Source: an uncultured Bacteroidales bacterium (GTDB lineage Bacteria; Bacteroidota; Bacteroidia; Bacteroidales; UBA4417). Taken from it: a stretch of 7,196 bases of DNA. The stretch lies in the NCBI GenBank assembly GCA_903917425.1, contig CAIXAQ010000849.1, positions 1 to 7,196 on the forward strand, given 5' to 3'. Each line of letters begins with the position of its first letter. Position 1 is the first letter of the stretch. The notes under the pieces were generated by a model. It had not been told where the DNA came from, ran no database searches, and saw nothing but the letters and a program-made list of their open reading frames with translations. This document shows, one piece after another, positions 1 to 5,796 of this stretch. A program made the position numbers and the translations under genes.

Positions 1-10
1 TTCTATTTGC

Positions 11-304
11 CTAAGTTCGTCGGAATAGCGCAAAGTGAGCTAACTCAGGCGAGCGGCAACCCAGGCAGGCTGAGAGTTGCAGCAGGTTAAGCCATCGTAG
101 TAAGCGTATCCGTATTTTCATGCTAAGTCGTTTTAACTGGTAGGATGGAAGTATGTATTTCAGTTTTGTTTTTTTGTAGTAATGATCGAGGTTATACTTT
201 CGCCTGAGCCAGCGGTATGATAATCGCATACGCGATCCGGCAGCAATGCCAGCCGAAAGCAACAAGAGGCTGAGCCATTTAAGTAAGCGTAAGCGTATTT
301 CCAT
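11..304 (-). CDS. Doubtful 97-residue basic hypothetical ORF
   Basis: I do not recognise this protein and doubt that it is a gene. The frame runs from ATG at 304 to TAG at 11 and encodes a very Arg/Lys/Leu-rich peptide. It contains two related segments, 'MEIRLRLLKWLSLLLLSA' at residues 1-18 and 'MKIRIRLLRWLNLLQLSA' at residues 62-79, produced by a direct repeat in the DNA 183 bp apart, a multiple of three. The differences between copies are mostly conservative at protein level (R/K, I/L, N/S), which weakly favours coding. Against this, the composition is odd, no family is recognisable, and another frame of the same strand is also fairly open. The same frame is open upstream of the ATG into the 3' end of the large gene. 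It may be a degenerate repeat element rather than a gene. Confidence 0.2.
   Translation of the reverse strand: MEIRLRLLKWLSLLLLSAGIAAGSRMRLSYRWLRRKYNLDHYYKKTKLKYILPSYQLKRLSMKIRIRLLRWLNLLQLSACLGCRSPELAHFALFRRT
65..121 (-). repeat. 57-bp imperfect direct repeat, copy 1
   Basis: Aligns without gaps to 248-304 with 40 of 57 identical bases counted by eye. The best matched block is the 'agtaagcgta' core and the adjoining 'cgtattt' stretch. The 183-bp period keeps both copies in the same reading frame of the weak minus-strand ORF. Confidence 0.6.
248..304 (-). repeat. 57-bp imperfect direct repeat, copy 2
   Basis: Second copy of the 57-bp unit, ending exactly at the ATG of the weak ORF. Just beyond the unit, at about 216-232, lies a small palindrome with arms gtatg and catac. 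This suggests that the region is a decayed repetitive element. Confidence 0.6.
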
Positions 305-350
305 TTTATTTAGTTTTTTTATTGGTTGTACTTGTTTTGCAATGGGTTGA

Positions 351-3101
351 TTATTGGTGGTAAATGGCGGAGGTGGTGGGTTTGGCGTTGATGGTTACCG
401 AAATTGCGTAGCCTGTGCTCGAACATCCTGTAGTTGAATTTTTAACCGTTAATGTTCCAGTATAAGTTGCAGCGGCGGCAGCGGCCGGCACGGCTAAAAC
501 AATTGGGGTTGATGGAAGGGTTACATCTGTGCTATTAAGAAACCCTGTAGTAATTGCAGGTGCGCTCCAAACTATACTGTATTTATCAGGACTTGCGGTT
601 GTAGCACTATATGGCAGGTTTGCCGCTGTAGTTCCAGCGCATACTGCGGGGTCACTTCCTAATGCAATAGTGGGCAAAGCGTTAACCGTTACAACCGTCG
701 CTGCAGAGACTGCCGAACACCCATGACCATCAGTTACCGTAACCGTATAAAAACCTGAAGTGGATACGGTAATAGATTGCGTTGTTGCCCCAGTGCTCCA
801 CAAATAACTGCTGCCAACAGATGAAGTTAACAGTACAGAGCCACCTTGGCAAAATGTGGTTGGCCCACCGGCAGTTATGGTGACTATTACTGAACAAATG
901 TTAAATGGAGAAGCTGAGTTCCTTGGAGTTGGTGCAGCTATTGAAAAATCAGAAGAATTCTGATCAGTATCTATGCATCCGTTGGATTTCCGTATTGCTG
1001 CTGTGGCATTTGAAAGTACGCCAGTCGGTGATACCCCTTCACTACAGTTGGCTGAGCCATAACCAACAAAATCAACGATGTACGATCCCTTAGGACAACT
1101 GCCAGTGAGAGCGGTTGTATTATTAACCAACGCAACTTTACCGTCAGAATTAGACATTGCAATGCTTCCAGTTGCATCAGGAGTTGGAAGATTTGTAGTT
1201 CCTCCACCACCAGCAGCTTCTTGAATAAGATAATACTGCCCAGGTGCTAATGTAACATTAGTAAGATTAGTGGCTGCCCATGCATTACCGCTTGCTGAAG
1301 CATACTGAACCGACCAACCAGTAAGACTTATACAGGTTGTACCACGGTTAAAAAGTTCGATAAAATCATTTTTATAAGTGGCTACTGAATTCCCTCCACC
1401 TCCATATACCTGGCTGATTACAACCTGCGTAATTGCAGGATTAATTGTCAATATTCCAGATAAATTAGCGGCACCATCCCAAAAACCACCACCGGTAATA
1501 TTATACCCGCCATATACATAATCTGCCAGTCCATATTTGAATCTGCTGGCATAATAATATGTCCCTACGGCAGGAATGGCTATTCCAAGGTCGGCAAAGT
1601 ATTCATCATTATTTACAACCTGAACGTTAAAGCTTGCCGGTATCCATGTCCAACCCGATCCGGAAGGATTGCTGTTAATCGAGGAGTATCCGATCCAGGC
1701 AGAAATATTTGCACCTTGGCCGGCCGGCTCAGTAATTCCCGATTTAAAAACCTGAGCGTAAACATTAAAGTTCCCACCCAGGGATATTGTACCACTTGAT
1801 GGAAATTGCAGGTTAGCCCAATCGATTTGTGGAGGAGGATTTACAATCAGGTTGCCCGACACATTATTTGTCCCATCCCAAAAACCTCCTCCTCCAACAT
1901 TACATCCACCATATATAAAAGGAGCAGTTGCTTGCTGGAAACGACTGGCTAAATAATAAGTACCTGATGCAGGTATGGACGGACCAATGTTAACCCCGTA
2001 TTCATCGTTGTTTCCAACATCCAAATTATAATTTGCAGGAATCCACGTCCAACCTGCACCGCTTGGGTCGGAATTGGATGCGCTGTAACCGATCCAGCAA
2101 GAAATACCTGCCCCCTGGCCGACAGCATTAGTTACACCAGATTCATATACTTGGGCATATACACTATAATCTCCACCCAGGGCAATTGTACCTGTGGATG
2201 GCCACTGTAGGTTGACCCAATCAAGCTGATTTAAACTCCCGATGACAGCTGGAACTGTATTATAAACAACAACATCATCAACAAATAAGTTAGCCGCATT
2301 TGATGTGCTACTTATACCAATATATTGCATAGCATTTATATTGTTACCAGCAGTTATTGCACCTTTAGCTAGATTGCTGCCATATTGTGTGCCATTAATA
2401 TATAAATCAAATGTTCCAAAAGCAACACTCTTGGCAACACCATTATAAGTGTAATTAATAGTTCCTGAAGAAGTATTATTGCCAACTATTTCTATAGTAT
2501 AAACTGTTGTTTGTGCTAATGCAGATGATGTTAAACTACCAACAATCCATGAAGTATTACTTAAATAATTAAGAGTTAAGGCTGATGATGCTCCATATGT
2601 AAATTGTAAACCTACAAATGCTTGGGAAGTTTGAATCAATTGATTGTCAGAAAAATTAGTACCAGCACCTTGAACAAATTGCCATGTACCTGTTGCCGCT
2701 GCTCCTGTACCAGCAGCATCGCCAAATAAAACAGTCATTTTAGTGTAAAAAGATGTACCATTTGCATAACCTACAATAGGTGACATTTTGGAACAAGAGG
2801 TTGAAGTAGATGCAACAGCTCTCACAAATGCTCCAGTCGTACCTAAAGGATTTGAAGTAGTAACTCTGTTTATTGTTGCATTTGCAGCAGTGTTACCCGC
2901 TCTTGCATATGTAGTTCCTGAACTTGATGGGGTTGGGTTTGGAATAAACGTTGTAGAACCAGTCTGGCTAGTATGAGAACCAGTCCCAGTTCCAAAATTC
3001 TGGATTGAAGTCTGTCCTTTTACTACACCCCCCACACTCCCCCACACCCCCGTCAAAGCAAGCAACAAGCGGATAAAAAGACGGCGGGTAGCAATTCGCA
3101 T
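351..3101 (-). CDS. Secreted multidomain lamin-tail and Ig/PKD-like surface protein
   Basis: A 916-residue exported, probably cell-surface or extracellular protein. Residues 1-29 form a signal peptide: basic 'MRIATRRLFIR', hydrophobic 'LLLALTGVW', likely cleavage before Q30. Residues 31-285 are Ser/Thr/Gly/Asn-rich and end in 'LFVDDVVVYN', which suggests a LamG-like beta-sandwich. Residues 293-423 and 426-555 are tandem modules with conserved WIGYS, GWTWIPA, NNDEY and GGGFWDG. Residues 558-735 are a lamin-tail domain ('VVISQVYGGGGN', 'NDFIELFNRG', 'LTGWSVQY', 'DFVGYG'). Residues 740-807 are an Ig/PKD-like domain ('YLWSTGATTQSI', 'GFYTVTVTDGHGC'), and residues 808-906 are another ('IVWSAPAITTGFLN', 'TYTGTLTVKN'). 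It ends at 'PTTSAIYHQ' with no T9SS sorting domain and no catalytic domain. Many relatives carry a nuclease or a sorting tail, so truncation is possible. The substrate is unknown. The start is chosen because it opens the signal peptide. Confidence 0.9.
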   Translation of the reverse strand: MRIATRRLFIRLLLALTGVWGSVGGVVKGQTSIQNFGTGTGSHTSQTGSTTFIPNPTPSSSGTTYARAGNTAANATINRVTTSNPLGTTGAFVRAVASTSTSCSKMSPIVGYANGTSFYTKMTVLFGDAAGTGAAATGTWQFVQGAGTNFSDNQLIQTSQAFVGLQFTYGASSALTLNYLSNTSWIVGSLTSSALAQTTVYTIEIVGNNTSSGTINYTYNGVAKSVAFGTFDLYINGTQYGSNLAKGAITAGNNINAMQYIGISSTSNAANLFVDDVVVYNTVPAVIGSLNQLDWVNLQWPSTGTIALGGDYSVYAQVYESGVTNAVGQGAGISCWIGYSASNSDPSGAGWTWIPANYNLDVGNNDEYGVNIGPSIPASGTYYLASRFQQATAPFIYGGCNVGGGGFWDGTNNVSGNLIVNPPPQIDWANLQFPSSGTISLGGNFNVYAQVFKSGITEPAGQGANISAWIGYSSINSNPSGSGWTWIPASFNVQVVNNDEYFADLGIAIPAVGTYYYASRFKYGLADYVYGGYNITGGGFWDGAANLSGILTINPAITQVVISQVYGGGGNSVATYKNDFIELFNRGTTCISLTGWSVQYASASGNAWAATNLTNVTLAPGQYYLIQEAAGGGGTTNLPTPDATGSIAMSNSDGKVALVNNTTALTGSCPKGSYIVDFVGYGSANCSEGVSPTGVLSNATAAIRKSNGCIDTDQNSSDFSIAAPTPRNSASPFNICSVIVTITAGGPTTFCQGGSVLLTSSVGSSYLWSTGATTQSITVSTSGFYTVTVTDGHGCSAVSAATVVTVNALPTIALGSDPAVCAGTTAANLPYSATTASPDKYSIVWSAPAITTGFLNSTDVTLPSTPIVLAVPAAAAAATYTGTLTVKNSTTGCSSTGYAISVTINAKPTTSAIYHQ
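1437..1826 (-). repeat. Tandem protein module, copy 2 (residues 426-555)
   Basis: Second copy of the module, directly abutting copy 1 and preceding the lamin-tail domain. It keeps every landmark motif but differs in loops, for example 'FQQATAPFIYGG' in copy 1 against 'FKYGLADYVYGG' here. This points to an older duplication rather than a recent one. Confidence 0.85.
1827..2225 (-). repeat. Tandem protein module, copy 1 (residues 293-425)
   Basis: First of two consecutive modules with a period of 133 residues. The shared skeleton is 'DWxNLQ', 'SxGTIxLGG', 'VYAQV', 'GQGAxISxWIGYS', 'GWTWIPA', 'NNDEY', 'GTYYxASRF', 'YGG' and 'GGGFWDG'. The composition (Trp/Tyr/Gly, beta-forming) fits a carbohydrate-binding-like or Ig-like beta-sandwich. 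I have seen this module type in secreted Bacteroidota proteins but cannot attach a family name with certainty. Confidence 0.85.
3015..3101 (-). other. Signal peptide coding segment
   Basis: Encodes residues 1-29 of the large secreted protein: a short basic N-terminus, a hydrophobic core 'LLLALTGVW', a Gly/Val-rich c-region and predicted cleavage before Gln30. There is no Cys at the cleavage point, so signal peptidase I rather than lipoprotein processing is expected. Confidence 0.75.
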
Positions 3102-3163
3102 TTTGGGTAAGCTAATTAAAGTAACAGGCCTGGGTGCAACGAGCGTTTTAAGGTAATGTATGC

Positions 3164-3199
3164 CAAAGTTAAATTATAATTGCTTGCCAGCCATATCAA
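3164..3199 (-). promoter_or_regulatory. Putative promoter of the large secreted protein gene
   Basis: On the minus strand TAACTTTG (3171-3164) matches the Bacteroidota -7 consensus TAnnTTTG exactly. A TTG (3199-3197) lies 25 bases upstream as a possible -33 element, a spacing slightly longer than usual. Transcription would start near 3157, giving a leader of about 55 nt before the ATG at 3101. Confidence 0.45.
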
Positions 3200-3400
3200 T
3201 ATAGAAAAAACGGGTATAACCTACAATAGTGAAGAGTCAACAAACGATTTCAAAAATACAAAAAAAATCAATCCGTAAGGCGCTGCCGGCGGCATTGGAG
3301 AGGTGTTTTTCTGTAAGAGTAATTAATGCCTTGACAGTCTTAGTCTGTTCTGCCACCAAAACCGGGTGGCTTACTCCTAAGCCTGGAAAAGCCAGAATCA

Positions 3401-3446
3401 TTCGACTGAGCGTTCGACTGAGCGTTCGACTGAGCTCACGCCGAAG
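3401..3446. repeat. 12-bp tandem repeat ending in a palindrome
   Basis: The unit ttcgactgagcg occurs twice perfectly (3401-3412, 3413-3424). A third copy changes to ttcgactgagct and runs into the imperfect palindrome TTCG-AC-TGAGCTCA-CGC-CGAA (3425-3445), which contains an 8-bp perfect core. This resembles REP-like intergenic repeats in Bacteroidota genomes. Confidence 0.75.
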
Positions 3447-3482
3447 TCTCAAGCAGGAGCTAAAAAGCAATGAAAAACACCT

Positions 3483-3554
3483 AACATTAAATTAAGAACG
3501 AAAAAGTAAGGGGGCTTGCGATACTTTTACATTTAGCGTTCTGCGTTTAATGTT
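3483..3554. repeat. Long imperfect inverted repeat
   Basis: The 18-base arms aacattaaattaagaacg (3483-3500) and cgttctgcgtttaatgtt (3537-3554) are complementary at 15 of 18 positions. A 7-bp perfect inner stem aaaagta (3502-3508) / tactttt (3522-3528) nests inside. The resulting stem-loop could act as a terminator downstream of the asparaginase gene, or be a small palindromic mobile relic. It lacks a classic GC stem followed by a T run. Confidence 0.55.
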
Positions 3555-3635
3555 TTTAATTCCTTACTGAAATAGTATACCCGGAAAAACATCACATTGA
3601 AAGATTTGATTCTTAATACACTGGTCTGTTTTTCG

Positions 3636-3718
3636 CTTTCGCCCGGTCGCCTCTCACAAAGTCACCCAGTCGCCCCTCACCGTTTCGCCCCTTCGCTCCT
3701 CACCTTGTCGCCCCTCTC
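3636..3718 (-). repeat. Purine-rich degenerate short-period repeat behind the asparaginase gene
   Basis: Read on the minus strand, the words GTGAG(A/G)(A/G)GCGA, GGGGCGA and GGTGA alternate several times with a loose period of roughly 15-23 bases. The tract begins about 7 bases after the asparaginase stop. It has no open coding character and no clear hairpin. Confidence 0.55.
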
Positions 3719-3725
3719 AAACTCA

Positions 3726-4751
3726 TCACGCCGTCAGTTCCCCCCTCAGTGAAACCTGGAGCAGCCTTTTTATTTCTTCGTTATTAAATCCCTGTCCTAA
3801 TAGGAACATCATTTTGGCAATGGCCGATTCGGTAGTAATATCGGATCCGCCAATCACACCAATCTGGCTGAGTTTCATGCTGGTTTCGTATTTGCCCATA
3901 TCCACGGCACCGCCTTTGCACTGGGTTACATTGTAAATAATGATTCCCTTGCCGATCGCCTGGATCAAAGCATCAATAAACCAGATATCGGTTGGCGCAT
4001 TGCCGGCACCATAGGTTTCGAGGATAACGCCTTTGAGACCTTCGATCTGCAGGGCATTTTTGACAACAACTTCGGCTATACCCGGGAAAAGTTTCAATAT
4101 CAATACACTGTTGTCCAGGTTTTTGTAAACTTTCAGTTTCCTGAAATTGGGTTTCAGGATTTGTTCCGTATTGTAGCGGATATGCACGCCCACCTCGGCT
4201 AAAGGAGGGTAATTGCCCGACAGGAAAGCATTAAAGTTTTCGGCATTGTATTTATTGGTGCGGTTGCCGCGCATCAGTTTGTTTTCAAAATAAATGGCGA
4301 CTTCGGGAACCATGGGGGTTTCGTCGATTCGTGCTGCGGCAATCTCGATGGCATTGATAAAATTATCGCGGCCATCGGTGCGGATCACGCCCATCGGCAG
4401 TTGCGACCCGGTGAAAATCACGGGTTTATTCAGGTTCTCGAGCATAAAACTCAGCATCGAAGCCGAATAAGCCATGGTATCGGTACCATGCAGCACGACA
4501 AAACCATCGTACTTTTCATAGTTTTCTTCAATCACTGTTGCCAGTTTTACCCAAAACGAGGGGGTCACATTAGAGGAATCGATAAGCGGGTCGAATGAAA
4601 TGGATTGCAGGTTGTAGTCGAAATTCCGCAGCACCGGCATCAGTTTATAAATATCTTCGAAATGATAGGGCTGCAGGGCCCCGGTGAGCGGGTTTTTTAC
4701 CATCCCGATGGTGCCGCCGGTGTATATGATGAGGAGTGAAGGGGTTCGCAT
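3726..4751 (-). CDS. ansA: Type I (cytoplasmic) L-asparaginase
   Basis: Hydrolyses L-asparagine to aspartate and ammonia in the cytoplasm. Its 341 residues match the usual length of AnsA-type enzymes (about 335-345), and there is no signal peptide. The first signature 'YTGGTIGMV' carries the nucleophile Thr14. The second, 'VVLHGTDTMAYSASML', carries Thr90-Asp91. Ser59/Ser60 in 'DSSN' and Lys158 in 'FENKLMRGNRTNK' complete the expected substrate-binding and catalytic set. 'ETYGAGNAP' and 'QCKGGAVDMGKY' are typical of the C-terminal domain, the latter aligning with the region of the E. coli AnsA allosteric site. Start ATG at 4751 places the signature at the family position. It lies 157 bp downstream of tatD on the same strand, an adjacency I believe recurs in Bacteroidota. 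No separate TAnnTTTG promoter is visible, so co-transcription with tatD is likely. Confidence 0.95.
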   Translation of the reverse strand: MRTPSLLIIYTGGTIGMVKNPLTGALQPYHFEDIYKLMPVLRNFDYNLQSISFDPLIDSSNVTPSFWVKLATVIEENYEKYDGFVVLHGTDTMAYSASMLSFMLENLNKPVIFTGSQLPMGVIRTDGRDNFINAIEIAAARIDETPMVPEVAIYFENKLMRGNRTNKYNAENFNAFLSGNYPPLAEVGVHIRYNTEQILKPNFRKLKVYKNLDNSVLILKLFPGIAEVVVKNALQIEGLKGVILETYGAGNAPTDIWFIDALIQAIGKGIIIYNVTQCKGGAVDMGKYETSMKLSQIGVIGGSDITTESAIAKMMFLLGQGFNNEEIKRLLQVSLRGELTA

Positions 4752-4765
4752 GGGGTTAGGATTTT

Positions 4766-4810
4766 AAACTCACTCCCTGCCCCCTTCTTTGAAGGAAAGA
4801 GAGGGGGTAG
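4766..4810 (+). repeat. Hairpin repeat element, copy 1
   Basis: The sequence runs from aaactcactccc through cccccttcttt-gaagg-aaagagaggggg. It folds as a C-rich/G-rich stem with one unpaired base. It is the inverted counterpart of 4863-4905 and lies within the asparaginase leader, its near edge 14 bases upstream of the ATG. Confidence 0.65.
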
Positions 4811-4862
4811 AGGAGCATTTATTTTTAGATGGGTTTTAACTCATTAATTAATTTTTGAGGGT

Positions 4863-4905
4863 GTAGTCACCCCTCTCTTTTTAAAGAGAGGTCGGGGTTG
4901 AGTTT
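4863..4905 (-). repeat. Hairpin repeat element, copy 2 (inverted), possible tatD terminator
   Basis: On the minus strand it begins aaactcaacccc and continues into the stem CCTCTCTTT-AA-AAAGAGAGG, a 9-bp perfect stem. It starts three bases after the tatD stop codon. It could attenuate or stabilise the tatD transcript 3' end, although no U run follows. Confidence 0.65.
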
Positions 4906-4908
4906 CCC

Positions 4909-5685
4909 TCAATTTCCTAAACTAAATAATTTCCAGGCATTCTGAGTTGTAATCTCTGCCACTTCTTCTACCGGCTTACCGCAAATCTCTGCCACTTTTT
5001 CAGCAATGACAGGGATATAAGCAGGCTCATTCCGCTTACCGCGATAGGGGGTCGGAGCCAGGAATGGCGCATCGGTTTCGAGTATAATATGCCCCGGACC
5101 CACTGCAGAAACAACTTTCTGCAGACCCGAATTTTTAAATGTCACCACTCCTCCGATACCTAACAGAAAACCGGCATCTATCACATGCCGAGCCTGAATT
5201 TCATCACCGGGGAAACAATGAAAAACTCCCCTTAATTCCGGGCCTGTTTCCTGTTTCAGTATCTTCCAGACTTCATCAAACGATTTGCGCACATGGATAG
5301 CCACCGGCAGCTTGTATTTTTTTGCAAGTTGCAACTGAAAAAGGAACACTTCTTCCTGCAAACCCTGCTGAGTTTTATCCCAGTACAGATCAATGCCTAT
5401 TTCACCAATGGCGATAAATCTACCGGTTTCAAGATTTATTTTAAGTTCATTTAATTCATTGTTAATGCTTTCGGGCAAAACCGAAGTGGGGTGAATCCCG
5501 GCCATGGGAAAACAGTTTTCCGGAAATTGAGTGCAGAGTTCAAACATCGGTTTCCATGAAGTGGTATCAATATTAGGCAGCAGCATTTTTTCCACCCCAC
5601 AGGAAATGGCTCGCTGAACAACGGCTTCCCTGTCGGTTTCAAATTCACTTAAATACAAATGGGTGTGTGTGTCGATAAATTGCAT
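4909..5685 (-). CDS. tatD: TatD-family metal-dependent DNase/hydrolase
   Basis: A cytoplasmic TIM-barrel metallohydrolase of the TatD family, whose studied members are Mg-dependent 3'-5' DNases linked to DNA quality control. From the chosen start it has 258 residues, the normal family length. Metal-site motifs appear in order: 'DTHTHL' (His7, His9), 'GIHP' (His65), 'GEIGIDLYWD' (Glu95), 'AIHVRKS' (His131), 'VFHCFPG' (His156) and 'ETDAPFLAP' (Asp205). 'PYRGKRNEPAYI' is the usual C-terminal signature. ATG at 5685 is preferred over an upstream TTG at 5706 because family proteins start a few residues before DTHTH, and because a -7 promoter element sits inside the would-be extension. It is followed by the asparaginase gene on the same strand and is divergent from the lactonase-like gene. 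Confidence 0.94.
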   Translation of the reverse strand: MQFIDTHTHLYLSEFETDREAVVQRAISCGVEKMLLPNIDTTSWKPMFELCTQFPENCFPMAGIHPTSVLPESINNELNELKINLETGRFIAIGEIGIDLYWDKTQQGLQEEVFLFQLQLAKKYKLPVAIHVRKSFDEVWKILKQETGPELRGVFHCFPGDEIQARHVIDAGFLLGIGGVVTFKNSGLQKVVSAVGPGHIILETDAPFLAPTPYRGKRNEPAYIPVIAEKVAEICGKPVEEVAEITTQNAWKLFSLGN

Positions 5686-5689
5686 GACG

Positions 5690-5697
5690 CAAAAGTA
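5690..5697 (-). promoter_or_regulatory. Putative -7 promoter element of tatD
   Basis: TACTTTTG on the minus strand matches TAnnTTTG exactly and ends only four bases before the tatD ATG. The transcript would therefore begin at or next to the start codon, a near-leaderless arrangement. A good -33 TTTG at normal spacing is not evident. Confidence 0.5.
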
Positions 5698-5733
5698 CAA
5701 CAACAAATAGGATTGAAGATATGAAGTGTTTTA

Positions 5734-5764
5734 TTGGTTGGTAATAACAAATATCCGAAGTTTG
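5734..5764 (+). promoter_or_regulatory. Weak putative promoter of the lactonase-like gene
   Basis: GAAGTTTG (5757-5764) matches the TAnnTTTG consensus except at its first base. A TTG lies 20 bases upstream (5734-5736). Transcription would start near 5770, leaving a leader of about 25 nt. The assignment is tentative. Confidence 0.3.
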
Positions 5765-5796
5765 TGTTGTTATATTGATAAAAAAACTTCGCTGAA

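Larger units (their letters stand above)
3102..3725. other. 624-bp repeat-rich intergenic region
   Basis: There is no convincing gene here. A GTG-started 88-codon plus frame (3229-3495) and a 77-codon minus frame (3237-3470) overlap almost fully. Both include low-complexity peptide from the 12-bp repeat, and neither resembles a known family. The region holds the putative promoter of the large gene, a 12-bp tandem repeat with palindrome, a long inverted repeat and a purine-rich short-period repeat, each listed separately. Confidence 0.6.

Noticed and set aside
529..726. 65-codon plus-strand open frame inside the large gene
   Set aside because: It lies opposite the Ig/PKD-like coding region, has no promoter or family signal, and arises from the repeat-protein codon pattern.
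971..1210. 79-codon minus-strand open frame overlapping the large gene
   Set aside because: It lies in another frame of the lamin-tail coding region, which is clearly the real one.
3028..3051. Canonical G-quadruplex on the coding strand
   Set aside because: Only three long G-runs are close together, and a canonical four-run motif with short loops is not met.
3636..3718. Possible CRISPR array
   Set aside because: The period is short and irregular, with no constant repeat and no unique spacers of uniform length.
4401..4598. 65-codon plus-strand frame opposite ansA
   Set aside because: It is antisense to conserved catalytic motifs of the asparaginase and has no independent evidence.
5686..5706. 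Upstream TTG start extending tatD by seven residues
   Set aside because: The extension 'MLLYFCV' is encoded over the -7 promoter box, and family members begin just before the DTHTH motif.
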